Shown here piece after piece: positions 6,647-14,888 of a stretch of 24,639 nt of DNA. The stretch is from an uncultured Eubacteriales bacterium. Lineage in GTDB: Bacteria > Bacillota > Clostridia > Christensenellales > Aristaeellaceae. The notes beneath the pieces were generated by a model that saw only the letters and a program-made list of their open reading frames with translations, was not told where the DNA came from and did not search any database. The stretch lies in assembly GCA_900553265.1 (NCBI GenBank), contig USDD01000033.1, positions 1-24,639 of the forward strand. The letters are read 5' to 3'. Numbering within the stretch: position 1 is the stretch's first letter; the number at the start of each line of letters is the position of its first letter. Both the position numbers and the translations under genes were made by a program.

Positions 6647-7666
6647 TTATGCCACAAAGCCCAGCAGAGACACCAGGCACAGCGCCGCCGTGACCAGATA
6701 ATACATGGCCACCACCTGTGTCTCCGGCATGCCGCTGAGTTCAAAATGATGGTGCAGCGGCGCCATGCGGAACACGCGCCTGCCCGTGCCGGTCTTTTTC
6801 TTTGTGTATTTGAAGTAGGAAACCTGAATGATGTCGGACAGGCTGGAGACCAGCATCGCCAGCGCGATAATGGGCAGCAACAGAGTCAGCCGCGTGACCA
6901 GCGCCATGCCGGCCAGCGCGCCGCCGATGAAGAAGGAGCCCACGTCGCCCATGAACACGCGCGCGGGATTGGCGTTGAAGCGCAGAAAGCCCATCAGCGC
7001 GCCCACCAGCGCGCCCGCGAAGATGGCCACGTTCAGAAGCGAATTGGACTGAGCCGGATCCACCGCGGCCATGGCCACGCAGATCAGCGCCATGGTGGCG
7101 AAATCGAACAGCGAGCAGCCCGCCAGCAGGCCGTCCAGACCGTCCAGCAGGTTGGCCGAGTTCACCGTGCCCACCAGCACGAAGATCATCACCGGGATGT
7201 ATACCCAGCCCAGATCCCACTCCACATTGAAGAATGGAACCGTCAGGCCGGAGCCAATCTCCTGCGAGCGATAGGCGACGACCGCCAGCACCGCCGACAG
7301 CACGATCTGCGGAATCAGCTTCTGCCTGGGGGTCAGGCCCAGCGAACGCTTGAGCTTGACCTTGATGAAGTCGTCCACAAAGCCGATGGCTCCGAAGCCC
7401 AGCGCGCTGATGACGACCATCGCCAGCCGGCCCATCTGCCGGTTCGTTCCGCCGTAGATGGCGAACGCCGCCGCGGCGATCAGCGCCGGAATGGCGAAGA
7501 TGATGCCGCCCATGGTGGGCGTGCCCTGCTTTTTCTTGTGGGATTCCGGCCCGAGGTCGTAGATCGTCTGGCCGAATTTGATCTTCTTCAGCCACGGGAT
7601 GAGAATCGGCCCGAACACCAGCGCCATCACGAAGGCCGCGATGACCGTCCAAATCAGTCTGTGCAT
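6647..7666 (-). CDS. mraY: Phospho-N-acetylmuramoyl-pentapeptide transferase
   Basis: Membrane enzyme that transfers phospho-MurNAc-pentapeptide to undecaprenyl phosphate, giving lipid I. 339 residues with about ten membrane segments. The catalytic residues are present: VDDF (Asp98, Asp99), LDGLDG (175-179), GDVGS (Asp241) and APLHHHFELSG (His305-307). Two positions usually occupied by threonine are changed: NLTDGLDG reads NLLDGLDG (Leu174) and GDTGS reads GDVGS (Val242). The start at 7666 has the ribosome-binding site GGAGG at a good distance. It lies 27 nt after murE, the usual neighbour apart from the missing murF. Confidence 0.96.
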   Translation of the reverse strand: MHRLIWTVIAAFVMALVFGPILIPWLKKIKFGQTIYDLGPESHKKKQGTPTMGGIIFAIPALIAAAAFAIYGGTNRQMGRLAMVVISALGFGAIGFVDDFIKVKLKRSLGLTPRQKLIPQIVLSAVLAVVAYRSQEIGSGLTVPFFNVEWDLGWVYIPVMIFVLVGTVNSANLLDGLDGLLAGCSLFDFATMALICVAMAAVDPAQSNSLLNVAIFAGALVGALMGFLRFNANPARVFMGDVGSFFIGGALAGMALVTRLTLLLPIIALAMLVSSLSDIIQVSYFKYTKKKTGTGRRVFRMAPLHHHFELSGMPETQVVAMYYLVTAALCLVSLLGFVA

Positions 7667-7693
7667 CTTCTGTTTCCTCCAAACTTTCCGCGC

Positions 7694-9151
7694 TTAGCCG
7701 CGAAGCTCGCTGAGCAGCTCCGCCACGACGATCTTCTCGTCGAAGGGATGCTTCACGCCCTTGATTTCCTGATAGGTCTCGTGTCCCTTGCCCGCCAGCA
7801 CGACCACGTCGCTGGGCCGCGCCATCTCCAGCGCGGCGCGGATGGCCTCGCGGCGGTTTTCGATGACGGTATAGGCGCACTCGGTGTGGCGAATGCCCTC
7901 CTCGATCTCCCTGAGGATTTCGAAGGGATCCTCGTTGCGGGGATTGTCGCTGGTGAGAATGCAGTAATCCGCCAGCTCGCCGGCGATCTCGCCCATCAGC
8001 GGGCGCTTGGCCGCGTCGCGGTTGCCGCCGCAGCCGAACAGCGCGATCATGCGGCCCCTGGTGGTCTGGCGCACGGCCTTGAGGATGTTCTCCAGGCTGT
8101 CCGGAGAATGGGCGTAATCCAGAATCACGCGATAGGGCGTGTCCGTCTCCAGCAGCTCGATGCGCCCCGGCACCGCGCGAACGTCCTCCAGCCCGCGGCG
8201 GATGGCCTCGGGGCCCACGCCGGCGCAGACGCAGACGCCCGCCGCCAGCAGCGCGTTGTAGACGTTGAAGATGCCCGCCAGCTTCAGCGCGATGGTGGTA
8301 CGGAACTGCTTGTGCCAGGTCATCAGGAAGCTGGAACCGTACTCGGAAATCTCGATGTCGTTGGCGTAGATGTCGCTGGATTCGCGGATGCCGACGCGCA
8401 TTTTCTCGCCCGGCAGCGCCTCGAAGGCCTGAGCGACGCGCTCGTCGTCCACGTTGTAGACGATGTTCTCCACCATGCCGCCGGTGAAGAAGCGCATCTT
8501 CGTCTCAAAGTATTCGTCCATGTCCCGGAAATAATCCAGGTGATCCTGTGAAAAATTGGTGAACGCGCCCACGTCGAAGCGCATGCCCGCCAGCCGGTGC
8601 ATGGCCAGCGCGTGAGCCGAAACCTCCATCACCACACACTCGCAGCCCGCGTCCGCCATGCGGCGCAGCAGCTGCTGGGTCTCGATGGGATCCGGCGTGG
8701 TCAGGCTGGCCGGAACGACCTCCTCGCCGATCATGGAGCAGACGGTGCCGATCAGGCCTGTCTTGCGCCCGGCCTCCTCCAGAATGGACTTGACCAGAAA
8801 GCTCGAGGTCGTCTTGCCCTTGGTGCCCGTGATGCCGATGAGCTGAAGGCGCTCGGCGGGATGGCCGTAAAACGCCGCGGCGATGTAGGAAACCGCCAGC
8901 CGCACGTCCTCCACCAGCACCTGCGGAACGTCCACGCCCAGCTCGCGCTGCACCACCAGCGCCGCCGCGCCCTTCTCCACCGCCTGCGGCGCAAAGTCGT
9001 GGGCGTCGCGCACCAGACCCGGCGTGCAGAAGAACAGCGCGCCCGGCGTCACCTTTCTCGAATCGGAGCAGACCGCGGAGATTTCCGTGTCTCCGCTTCC
9101 AATGATTCGCACAAGACCCGGAACCCTCTGGGTCAACGCATTCAGCTTCAT
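7694..9151 (-). CDS. murE: UDP-N-acetylmuramoyl-L-alanyl-D-glutamate--2,6-diaminopimelate ligase
   Basis: Cytoplasmic Mur ligase adding the third stem-peptide residue. 485 residues, normal length. Seen are the SDSRKVTPGALFF motif (29-41), the P-loop GTKGKTT (109-115), TTPDPIETQ, EVSAHAL, the presumably carbamoylated lysine in YFETKMRFF (Lys218), and the DNPRNEDP motif at 402-409. DNPR is the signature of meso-diaminopimelate-specific MurE, whereas lysine-adding enzymes differ there, so an mDAP peptidoglycan is inferred. It follows the PBP gene after 39 nt. Confidence 0.96.
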   Translation of the reverse strand: MKLNALTQRVPGLVRIIGSGDTEISAVCSDSRKVTPGALFFCTPGLVRDAHDFAPQAVEKGAAALVVQRELGVDVPQVLVEDVRLAVSYIAAAFYGHPAERLQLIGITGTKGKTTSSFLVKSILEEAGRKTGLIGTVCSMIGEEVVPASLTTPDPIETQQLLRRMADAGCECVVMEVSAHALAMHRLAGMRFDVGAFTNFSQDHLDYFRDMDEYFETKMRFFTGGMVENIVYNVDDERVAQAFEALPGEKMRVGIRESSDIYANDIEISEYGSSFLMTWHKQFRTTIALKLAGIFNVYNALLAAGVCVCAGVGPEAIRRGLEDVRAVPGRIELLETDTPYRVILDYAHSPDSLENILKAVRQTTRGRMIALFGCGGNRDAAKRPLMGEIAGELADYCILTSDNPRNEDPFEILREIEEGIRHTECAYTVIENRREAIRAALEMARPSDVVVLAGKGHETYQEIKGVKHPFDEKIVVAELLSELRG

Positions 9152-9190
9152 TCGGCTTCCCCCTGTAATCCTTGTTGAACCGCCTCTGCG

Positions 9191-11320
9191 TCAGGGCGAC
9201 TGGAACGTCACCCGGACGACGGCAGTGGGATAAACTTCTTCTTCGGCGGCCGGAGACTGGGACACGGCGACGCCGCCGCCCTCGATCTGCATCTCCAGCC
9301 CGTAGGATCTGAGCAGCTTGTTGGCCTCCACCACGGAAAGGCCCGTCACGTCGGGCACCCGCACCGCGGCGTTTTCCTCCACCGCCGTGCGGCCGTCCAC
9401 GTAGAGCATCACCAGCGAGCCCTCGGCGAGGCTTGCGCCCGCCGCCGGCAGCTGGCCGATCACCCTGCCGCCCGCGCCATCCATGACGCAGCTCAATCCC
9501 GCGTCCTTGAGCGCCTTCTGCGCTTCGTCCGGCGTAAGTCCCTCCACATCGGGGACGGCGACCTCCGCCGGCGGTTCTTCGTTGGTTTCGGGCGCAATGC
9601 CCAGATAATTCAGCGTCTTTTCCAGAATGTCCCGCGCGAAGGGCGCGGCGGTCTGGGAGCCGAAGTCGACGGCCACGTCGGCCTCCTCCACAATGACCAG
9701 CACCGCGAACTGCGGATCGTCCGCGGGCGCGAAGCCCACAAACGAGCCGATGTGCGTGTCGCTGGACACCACGCCTTCCACATAGACCTGCGCCGTGCCG
9801 GTCTTGCCGCCGATGCGATAGCCGGCGATGCGCGCGTTCTTGCCGCCGCCCTCCTCCACCACGCCCTCCAGCAGCGTCCGCATGGCGGCGGAGGTCTTTT
9901 CGGAGATGGGATGGCTCAGCACGGTGGGCGCATTTTTCTCGATGACCGTGCCACTTTCGTCGGTGATTTCGGACACCACGTAGGGCTTCATGCGGCTGCC
10001 GCCGTTGACCACCGAGCAGACCGCGTTGAGCAGCTGCAGCGGCGTGACCGCCACCGACTGGCCGAAGCCGATGCGCGCCAGATCCACGCGCTTGACCTTT
10101 TTCTCGGGAATGAGGATGCCGCCGGCCTCGCCGGGAACGTCCACGCCGGTCTCCGAGCCAATGCCGAAGGCCTCGAGATAGTCGTAGAACCGCTCGGTTC
10201 CCAGCCGCAGGCCCATCTCCACAAAGACTGGATTGCAGGAGTTCTGCAGCGCCTTTGCGAAGGTCTCCGCGCCGTGAGGCTTGCCCCAGCAGCGCACGCG
10301 GCTTCCGTCCACGTAGGTGGAACCCGAGCAGTAAAATCCCTCGCCCGTGGAGACCACGCCGCTGTCCAGCGCCGCCGCCGAGGTGAGAATCTTGAACGTC
10401 GAACCCGGTTCGTAGGCGTCGGTGAGCACGCGATTGCGCATAAGCTCGGTCAGCGTCGAAACGTCGCCGCGCGGCGGATCGTTCAGATCGAAGTCCGGCT
10501 TGTTCACCATGGCCAGAATTTCGCCCGTCCGGGGATCCATGGCCAGAATGCGCACGGCTTTGGCGCGGTTGACCGCCAGCGCTTCCCGCGCCGCCTGCTC
10601 GCAGAAGCTCTGAATGGACGCGTCGATGGTCAGCCGGACGCTGCCGCCATCCACCGCGGCCACATATTCGCTGGCGCCATAGTCCAGCGGACGACCCTTG
10701 CCGTCGATCTCGTCGAGGATTCGCCCGCTCTTTCCGGACAGATAGCTGTCCAGCGCGCTCTCCAGTCCCGCCTGACCCACGCCGTCGATGGTCGTCAGCC
10801 CGATCAGCTGGGATGCGAACGCGCCCATGGGATAGTATCGCTTGCTCTCCTCTTCCAGATACAGTCCGTTTAGCTTTTTGGAGCCCTTTCCCCGGTGCTC
10901 GGCCTGCATGGCGCGAAGCTGCCGGGCCTTTTCCCGGGTAATCTGACGCTTGAGCGTCACGCCGCCCTTGGACTTGTCGGCGACCTTTTTTTCAATCGCC
11001 GACGGCTCCATGTCCAGAACCGGCGCGAGAATCTGCGAAAACGCCGCCGCGTCCTGAATCTGCCGCGGGCTGGCGCACACGGTGTAGGCCGTGGCGCTCT
11101 GAGCCAGCACCGCGCCGTTGCGGTCGAGGATTCGGCCGCGCGTGGGGCGTATGGCGCTCTCGCTCGTCCACTGGGACTGGGCCCGCCGCTGCAGCGACTC
11201 GGCTTCCACACATTGCAGCACGAACAGCCGCGCGCTCAGCAGCAGAAACAGCCCCAGAAAGATGGCCATGCATAGCGCAAGGCGGCGACGGATGATCGGT
11301 CCGGTCAGAACCAAGCGCAT
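9191..11320 (-). CDS. Class B penicillin-binding protein with two PASTA domains (SpoVD/FtsI type)
   Basis: Transpeptidase that cross-links septal (or spore) peptidoglycan with FtsW. 709 residues from the ATG at 11320: a membrane anchor at about 12-36, the PBP dimerisation domain (about 50-215, with RGRILDRNG and the GLESALDSYL segment), and the transpeptidase with STFK (catalytic Ser308, Lys310), SCN (361-363) and KTGTAQ (506-511). Two PASTA repeats follow at about 588-643 and 653-706. A TTG at 11335 in the same frame would add five residues; the ATG is preferred because GAGGCGGGGAGG lies just before it. Many spore formers have pbpB and spoVD in tandem here, but only one copy is present, so it may serve vegetative division. 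Confidence 0.94.
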   Translation of the reverse strand: MRLVLTGPIIRRRLALCMAIFLGLFLLLSARLFVLQCVEAESLQRRAQSQWTSESAIRPTRGRILDRNGAVLAQSATAYTVCASPRQIQDAAAFSQILAPVLDMEPSAIEKKVADKSKGGVTLKRQITREKARQLRAMQAEHRGKGSKKLNGLYLEEESKRYYPMGAFASQLIGLTTIDGVGQAGLESALDSYLSGKSGRILDEIDGKGRPLDYGASEYVAAVDGGSVRLTIDASIQSFCEQAAREALAVNRAKAVRILAMDPRTGEILAMVNKPDFDLNDPPRGDVSTLTELMRNRVLTDAYEPGSTFKILTSAAALDSGVVSTGEGFYCSGSTYVDGSRVRCWGKPHGAETFAKALQNSCNPVFVEMGLRLGTERFYDYLEAFGIGSETGVDVPGEAGGILIPEKKVKRVDLARIGFGQSVAVTPLQLLNAVCSVVNGGSRMKPYVVSEITDESGTVIEKNAPTVLSHPISEKTSAAMRTLLEGVVEEGGGKNARIAGYRIGGKTGTAQVYVEGVVSSDTHIGSFVGFAPADDPQFAVLVIVEEADVAVDFGSQTAAPFARDILEKTLNYLGIAPETNEEPPAEVAVPDVEGLTPDEAQKALKDAGLSCVMDGAGGRVIGQLPAAGASLAEGSLVMLYVDGRTAVEENAAVRVPDVTGLSVVEANKLLRSYGLEMQIEGGGVAVSQSPAAEEEVYPTAVVRVTFQSP

Positions 11321-11341
11321 CCCTCCCCGCCTCAAGAAAAA

Positions 11342-11716
11342 TCAGCCGATTTTCTCTTCTCCACCGTCGTTGAGGACGGTCTGCGCGGAAGTTTCTCCAT
11401 TAGCCTGGGGCAGACTGACCACCCGCAGCCGGCTTTCGTCGGGCTGTTCCATGCCCAGCAGGATGGCCTTGCGGCCGATTTCGTCGAGGTTGTGCCGCTG
11501 GTTGATGCTCAGATCCAGATTTGCCGCGTTTGCCGACAGCGCCTGAATCTCCTTTTCCAGCGACGCGAGCTGTTTGTTCTGGCCCGAGAGCTGCGCGCGC
11601 AGGGCGATCTGGCCAAACAGGCCGCAGAAGAACACCAGCGCCGCCGCGATCAGCAGAACCTTTGTGAGCCGGCGCTCCCGGCGAACGCGCGTCTGCCCCT
11701 GCCATGCTCCAGTCAT
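11342..11716 (-). CDS. ftsL: FtsL-like septum formation protein
   Basis: 124-residue bitopic protein in the ftsL position, between mraZ and the PBP gene. A basic N-terminus (RVRRERRLTK) precedes one membrane segment at about 20-40, then a heptad-like coiled coil (LSGQNKQLASLEKEIQAL region, about 43-75) and a short extracytoplasmic tail with NLDEIGRKAILLGM, which resembles the conserved end of FtsL/DivIC proteins. It should pair with FtsQ and a DivIC partner to activate FtsW and the PBP. Sequence conservation in this family is poor, so the call leans on topology and position. rsmH, normally between mraZ and ftsL, is absent. Confidence 0.82.
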   Translation of the reverse strand: MTGAWQGQTRVRRERRLTKVLLIAAALVFFCGLFGQIALRAQLSGQNKQLASLEKEIQALSANAANLDLSINQRHNLDEIGRKAILLGMEQPDESRLRVVSLPQANGETSAQTVLNDGGEEKIG

Positions 11717-11747
11717 ACTCTATTCCCCCGCCTTTCCCGGTAGAACG

Positions 11748-12212
11748 TCAGCCCTCGGAGGGACTGTAATAGCGATCGTTGACGTAAGACATCAGATCCT
11801 CAATGTTCTCCTCGGACTGCGCGCAGACCTTGGCGAAGCGGGCCTCGTCCCAGATTTCCAGATAGCGTCCGATGCCCACGAAGCAGATGGCGCGCTCCAT
11901 GCCCACCTTCTGCCTCAGCAGCGCCGGCAGCAGCACACGTCCCTGTCCATCCAGCTTCTGATGCGGAAAGGAGAACGCCTTAATCAGGCGCACATAGGCC
12001 ATGCCGCGCGCGTCGCTGACGGGAATTCTGTTCAGCCGCTGGCTGATTTCGTCCCATTCGGACGTCGGATAGAGCGCCAGAGCGCTGAAATCGTTGTTCA
12101 GACCGAGGGTGAACTCCTCGCCCAGCGCTTCGCGATAGGCAGCGGGGATGGTCACGCGGCCCTTGGGATCAATGTTATGTGAATAAGTTCCGGAAAATTC
12201 AGTCTCGGCCAC
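11748..12212 (-). CDS. mraZ: Transcriptional regulator MraZ
   Basis: First gene of the division/wall operon and usually a DNA-binding repressor of its own promoter. 154 residues made of two MraZ/AbrB-like halves: FSGTYSHNIDPKGRVTIP with DPKGR at 15-19, and HQKLDGQGRVLLP with DGQGR at 88-92, both typical. The promoter 35 bases upstream carries several GTGG words that could be its operator. Divergent from lexA. The next gene is the ftsL-like one after 31 nt, with rsmH missing between them. Confidence 0.97.
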   Translation of the reverse strand: MAETEFSGTYSHNIDPKGRVTIPAAYREALGEEFTLGLNNDFSALALYPTSEWDEISQRLNRIPVSDARGMAYVRLIKAFSFPHQKLDGQGRVLLPALLRQKVGMERAICFVGIGRYLEIWDEARFAKVCAQSEENIEDLMSYVNDRYYSPSEG

Positions 12213-12246
12213 GCGTCTCCCCTCCTTTCACCACTCAGTATGACAT

Positions 12247-12275
12247 ATTATACCACAACCAGGTCTTTCATTCCA
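12247..12275 (-). promoter_or_regulatory. Promoter of the mraZ operon
   Basis: On the minus strand TATAAT (12252-12247) is preceded by TGG, an extended -10, with a weak -35 TGGAAT (12275-12270) at 17 bp. Transcription would begin near 12240. GTGG words begin at 12276, 12256 and 12234 on the minus strand, 20 and 22 bp apart, and one of them is part of the extended -10. Confidence 0.7.
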
Positions 12276-12341
12276 CATTTTGACACGAAATTCATGGTTT
12301 TTTCGAATTTTGTCACATTCGAACGTTTCCGTCTATTTTCT

Positions 12342-12355
12342 CGAACAAATGTTTG
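12342..12355 (+). promoter_or_regulatory. LexA operator (SOS box)
   Basis: CGAACAAATGTTTG is a perfect match to the Gram-positive LexA consensus CGAACRNRYGTTYG. It overlaps the -35 of the lexA promoter, so LexA should repress its own gene. It lies about 90 bp upstream of the mraZ -10, too far for simple occlusion of that promoter. Confidence 0.9.
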
Positions 12356-12381
12356 CATTTCCCCGATGAATGTGGTATAAT
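12353..12381 (+). promoter_or_regulatory. lexA promoter
   Basis: -35 TTGCAT (12353-12358), 17-bp spacer, -10 TATAAT (12376-12381) with TGG in front as an extended -10. The word TGTGGTATAAT is shared with the mraZ promoter on the other strand. Transcription would start near 12388, about 30 bases before the ATG. Confidence 0.8.
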
Positions 12382-12416
12382 GAGTATAAAAAAATGAGCA
12401 AAGAGAGGAACTTCCC

Positions 12417-13013
12417 ATGCGCGCATCGCAGGAAAACCAGCAGAAAATTCTGAATTTCATCAAACGGGAGATCGAAATGAAGGGCTATCCGCCGTCGGTG
12501 CGCGAAATCTGCGCGGGCGTGGGCCTGAAATCCACCTCCACGGTGCACGCCCACCTGAACCACCTCGAGCAGCAGGGGCTGATCCGCCGGGACTCCACCA
12601 AGCCCCGGGCGCTGGAGGTGCTGGACGGCTCTCAGGGACGCGGCCGCAGCGTGCCGCTGGTGGGCCGCGTGACGGCGGGTCTGCCCATCCTCGCCACCCA
12701 GAACATCGAGGAGTATCTCGTGCTGCCCCAGGAGATGCTCGGCAGCGACGAGCTGTTCTGCCTGCGCGTGCAGGGCGAAAGCATGATCGACGTGGGCATT
12801 CTCGACGGCGACATCATCGTCGTGCGCCAGCAGGAGACCGCCGAAAACGGCGAGATCGTCGTGGCCATGATCGAGGACGAAGCCACGGTCAAGCGCATCT
12901 TCTACGAACCGGAGCGCGTGCGCCTCCAGCCGGAAAACGCCACCATGGAACCGATTTATGCCGATTCCGTGTCCGTGCTGGGCAAGGTGACGGCACTGTT
13001 CCGCCAGTTCTGA
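12417..13013 (+). CDS. lexA: SOS repressor LexA
   Basis: Transcriptional repressor of DNA-damage genes that cleaves itself when RecA filaments form. 198 residues: an N-terminal winged helix (NQQKILNFIKREIE, then PPSVREICAGVGLKSTSTVHAHL), a linker, and the S24 peptidase domain. The scissile bond is Ala87-Gly88 in GRVTAGLP, the catalytic serine is Ser122 in QGESMID and the lysine is Lys159 in EATVKRI. The ribosome-binding site AGAGAGG lies before the ATG. The gene is transcribed away from mraZ and ends in a strong terminator. A perfect SOS box in its promoter shows autoregulation. Confidence 0.98.
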   Translation: MRASQENQQKILNFIKREIEMKGYPPSVREICAGVGLKSTSTVHAHLNHLEQQGLIRRDSTKPRALEVLDGSQGRGRSVPLVGRVTAGLPILATQNIEEYLVLPQEMLGSDELFCLRVQGESMIDVGILDGDIIVVRQQETAENGEIVVAMIEDEATVKRIFYEPERVRLQPENATMEPIYADSVSVLGKVTALFRQF

Positions 13014-13023
13014 TCGGAAGACA

Positions 13024-13066
13024 ACGAGGGAGCATGCCATTCGGCATGCTCCCTCGTTTATTATGC
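13024..13066 (+). terminator. Terminator of lexA
   Basis: A perfect 15-bp stem, 13024-13038 with 13043-13057, closes a four-base ATTC loop and is followed by the T-rich TTATTATGCTTTT. It lies 10 bases after the lexA stop and also separates lexA from the convergent ACT-domain gene. Confidence 0.9.
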
Positions 13067-13071
13067 TTTTA

Positions 13072-13509
13072 TTACATTCTGTCGATCTCTTCCTGAGCGA
13101 TAAAGCGAACGCCCTGCTGCTCCAGCCGCTGGGCCGACGCATCCTGATCGGACAGGCGGAAGACCATCAGCGCCTTTTCGCCGGTGCCGCGCAGGAAGGA
13201 ATAGAGGTACTCCACGGAGCTTCCGCTGGCCTCCACGACCTCCAGCAGGTCGCACAGGCCGCCCGGGCGATCCTCCACCGCCACGCACAGCACGTTGTTG
13301 ACCTTGGCCGTGTAGCCCGCGCCGCGCAGCAGCGCCAGCGCCGGGTCGATCTGATGGTCGGCGACGATGACGCGCACGATGCCGAAATTGGCCGTGTCCG
13401 CGATGGACAGCGCCAGCAAATCCACGCCGCCCTCGCCCAGCAGATGAGTCATTTCGCGCAGCGCGCCGGGGACGTTCTCCAGAAAGATGGAAATCTGTTT
13501 GATGAACAT
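13072..13509 (-). CDS. ACT-domain protein paired with the CoA ligase
   Basis: 145 residues made of two ACT-type modules: ISIFLENVPGALREMTHLL (about 6-24) and VAVEDRPGGLCDLLEVVE (about 76-93). ACT domains bind amino acids or related small molecules and regulate nearby enzymes. The start at 13509 is preceded by GGAGGAGGAG. It follows the phenylacetate-CoA-ligase-like gene by 20 nt. In many Clostridia and archaea such a pair stands beside indolepyruvate ferredoxin oxidoreductase genes, which are not here. The likely role is sensing an aromatic or branched amino acid to tune the ligase; that is inference. Confidence 0.88.
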   Translation of the reverse strand: MFIKQISIFLENVPGALREMTHLLGEGGVDLLALSIADTANFGIVRVIVADHQIDPALALLRGAGYTAKVNNVLCVAVEDRPGGLCDLLEVVEASGSSVEYLYSFLRGTGEKALMVFRLSDQDASAQRLEQQGVRFIAQEEIDRM

Positions 13510-13529
13510 GGTGTGCTCCTCCTCCTTCT

Positions 13530-14852
13530 TCACAGCTTGCGGTTGTCGATGACACGCCTGGCCTTGCCCTCGGAGCGGGGAATGGACTTGGGCGCGACGA
13601 GCTTGACCTTGGTGGCGATGCCGACGACGGACTTGATGCGGTCGGTGATGGTCTTGCGCACCTGCTCGATGTGCGAAACGGTGTCGGAGAACATCTCGTC
13701 GGTCATTTCCACCTGAACCTCCAGCGTATCGGAGGAATTCACGCGGTCGACGATGAGCATGTAGTGGGGCGCAACGCCTTCGACGTTGACCAGCACGGAC
13801 TCGATCTGGCTCGGGAACACGTTCACGCCGCGGATGACCAGCATGTCGTCGGTGCGGCCGGTGATACGGCCCATGCGGATGGTCGTGCGTCCGCAGGCGC
13901 AGGGCGAATCGTCCAGCCGGCACAGGTCGTGGGTGCGATAGCGCAGCATGGGCGTGCCTTCCTTGGTCAGCGTGGTGAACACCAGCTCGCCCGTCTGGCC
14001 GCAGGGCAGCGGCTCGCCGGTGACGGGATCCACGATTTCGGGATAGATGTGATCCTCGTTGATGTGCATGCCGTGCTTTTCCAGACATTCGAACGCCGCG
14101 CCGGGGCCGCAGATCTCCGTCAGGCCGTAGATGTCGCACGCGTCGATGCACAGCAGCTCCTCGACATGCCGGCGCATGGCCTCCGTCCAGGGCTCCGCGC
14201 CGAAGCAGCCGGCCCTGAGCTTCAGATCCTTCTTCGGATCCAGCCCCATCTCGCGAATGGTCTCGCCCAGATAGGTCGCGTAGGACGGCGTGCAGCACAG
14301 CACCGTCGTGCCCAGCTCGCGCATCATCATGATCTGGCGCTGGGTGTTGCCGCTGGACATGGGAATGACCATCGCGCCCAGCTGCTGGCCGCCCTGCACG
14401 CCGCCGAAGCCGCCGGTGAACAGGCCGAGGCCGTAGGCCACCTGCACGACGTCGTCCGGACCCGCGCCCGCGCCCGCCAGCGTGCGCGCCATCATCTCCG
14501 ACCAGACGTCCAGATCGTGCTGGGTGTAGCCCGAAACGATGGGATGTCCTGTGGTGCCCGAGGAGCCCTGAATGCGCACGATGTCGCGCTTGGGCACGGC
14601 GAACAGGCCGAAGGGCCACTGATCGCGCAGATCGGTCTTTTCCATGAACGGCAGAAGGCGGATATCCTCGATGGTGCGGATGTCCTCGGGGCGCACGCCC
14701 TTGTCATCCATGCGTCTGCGATAGACCTCCACGTGGTCGTATTCGCGGCGAACCAGCGCGCGCAGTCGCTCGCTCTGAATCGCGGCGCGCTCGTCGCGGC
14801 TCATGCATTCCATCTTCGGATTGTAAATTTTATGGTTTCGCTTCTCACTCAT
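13530..14852 (-). CDS. Phenylacetate--CoA ligase family protein
   Basis: Adenylate-forming enzyme of 440 residues, the usual PaaK length. Seen are the P-loop-like SSGTTGHP (97-104), GCFGAEPWTEAMR, the adenine-binding YGLTEICGPG, the LTKEGTPMLRYRTHD strand, and the hinge region GRTDDMLVIRGVNVFPSQIE followed by a C-terminal lid domain. Enzymes of this subgroup in anaerobes activate aryl acids such as phenylacetate or indoleacetate produced in amino-acid fermentation, conserving energy or making thioesters. The partner ACT protein follows in the operon. The exact acid is unknown. It starts 36 nt after rsfS with AAGGAGAT as ribosome-binding site. Confidence 0.9.
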   Translation of the reverse strand: MSEKRNHKIYNPKMECMSRDERAAIQSERLRALVRREYDHVEVYRRRMDDKGVRPEDIRTIEDIRLLPFMEKTDLRDQWPFGLFAVPKRDIVRIQGSSGTTGHPIVSGYTQHDLDVWSEMMARTLAGAGAGPDDVVQVAYGLGLFTGGFGGVQGGQQLGAMVIPMSSGNTQRQIMMMRELGTTVLCCTPSYATYLGETIREMGLDPKKDLKLRAGCFGAEPWTEAMRRHVEELLCIDACDIYGLTEICGPGAAFECLEKHGMHINEDHIYPEIVDPVTGEPLPCGQTGELVFTTLTKEGTPMLRYRTHDLCRLDDSPCACGRTTIRMGRITGRTDDMLVIRGVNVFPSQIESVLVNVEGVAPHYMLIVDRVNSSDTLEVQVEMTDEMFSDTVSHIEQVRKTITDRIKSVVGIATKVKLVAPKSIPRSEGKARRVIDNRKL

Positions 14853-14888
14853 CGCTTGTATCTCCTTCTGCCCTGCGCTTTCCCTATA

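Noticed and set aside
12320..12330. Second LexA-like half site, CGAAC followed by GTTTC
   Set aside because: The two half sites are adjacent without the required four-base spacer, so it does not fit the CGAACRNRYGTTYG operator.
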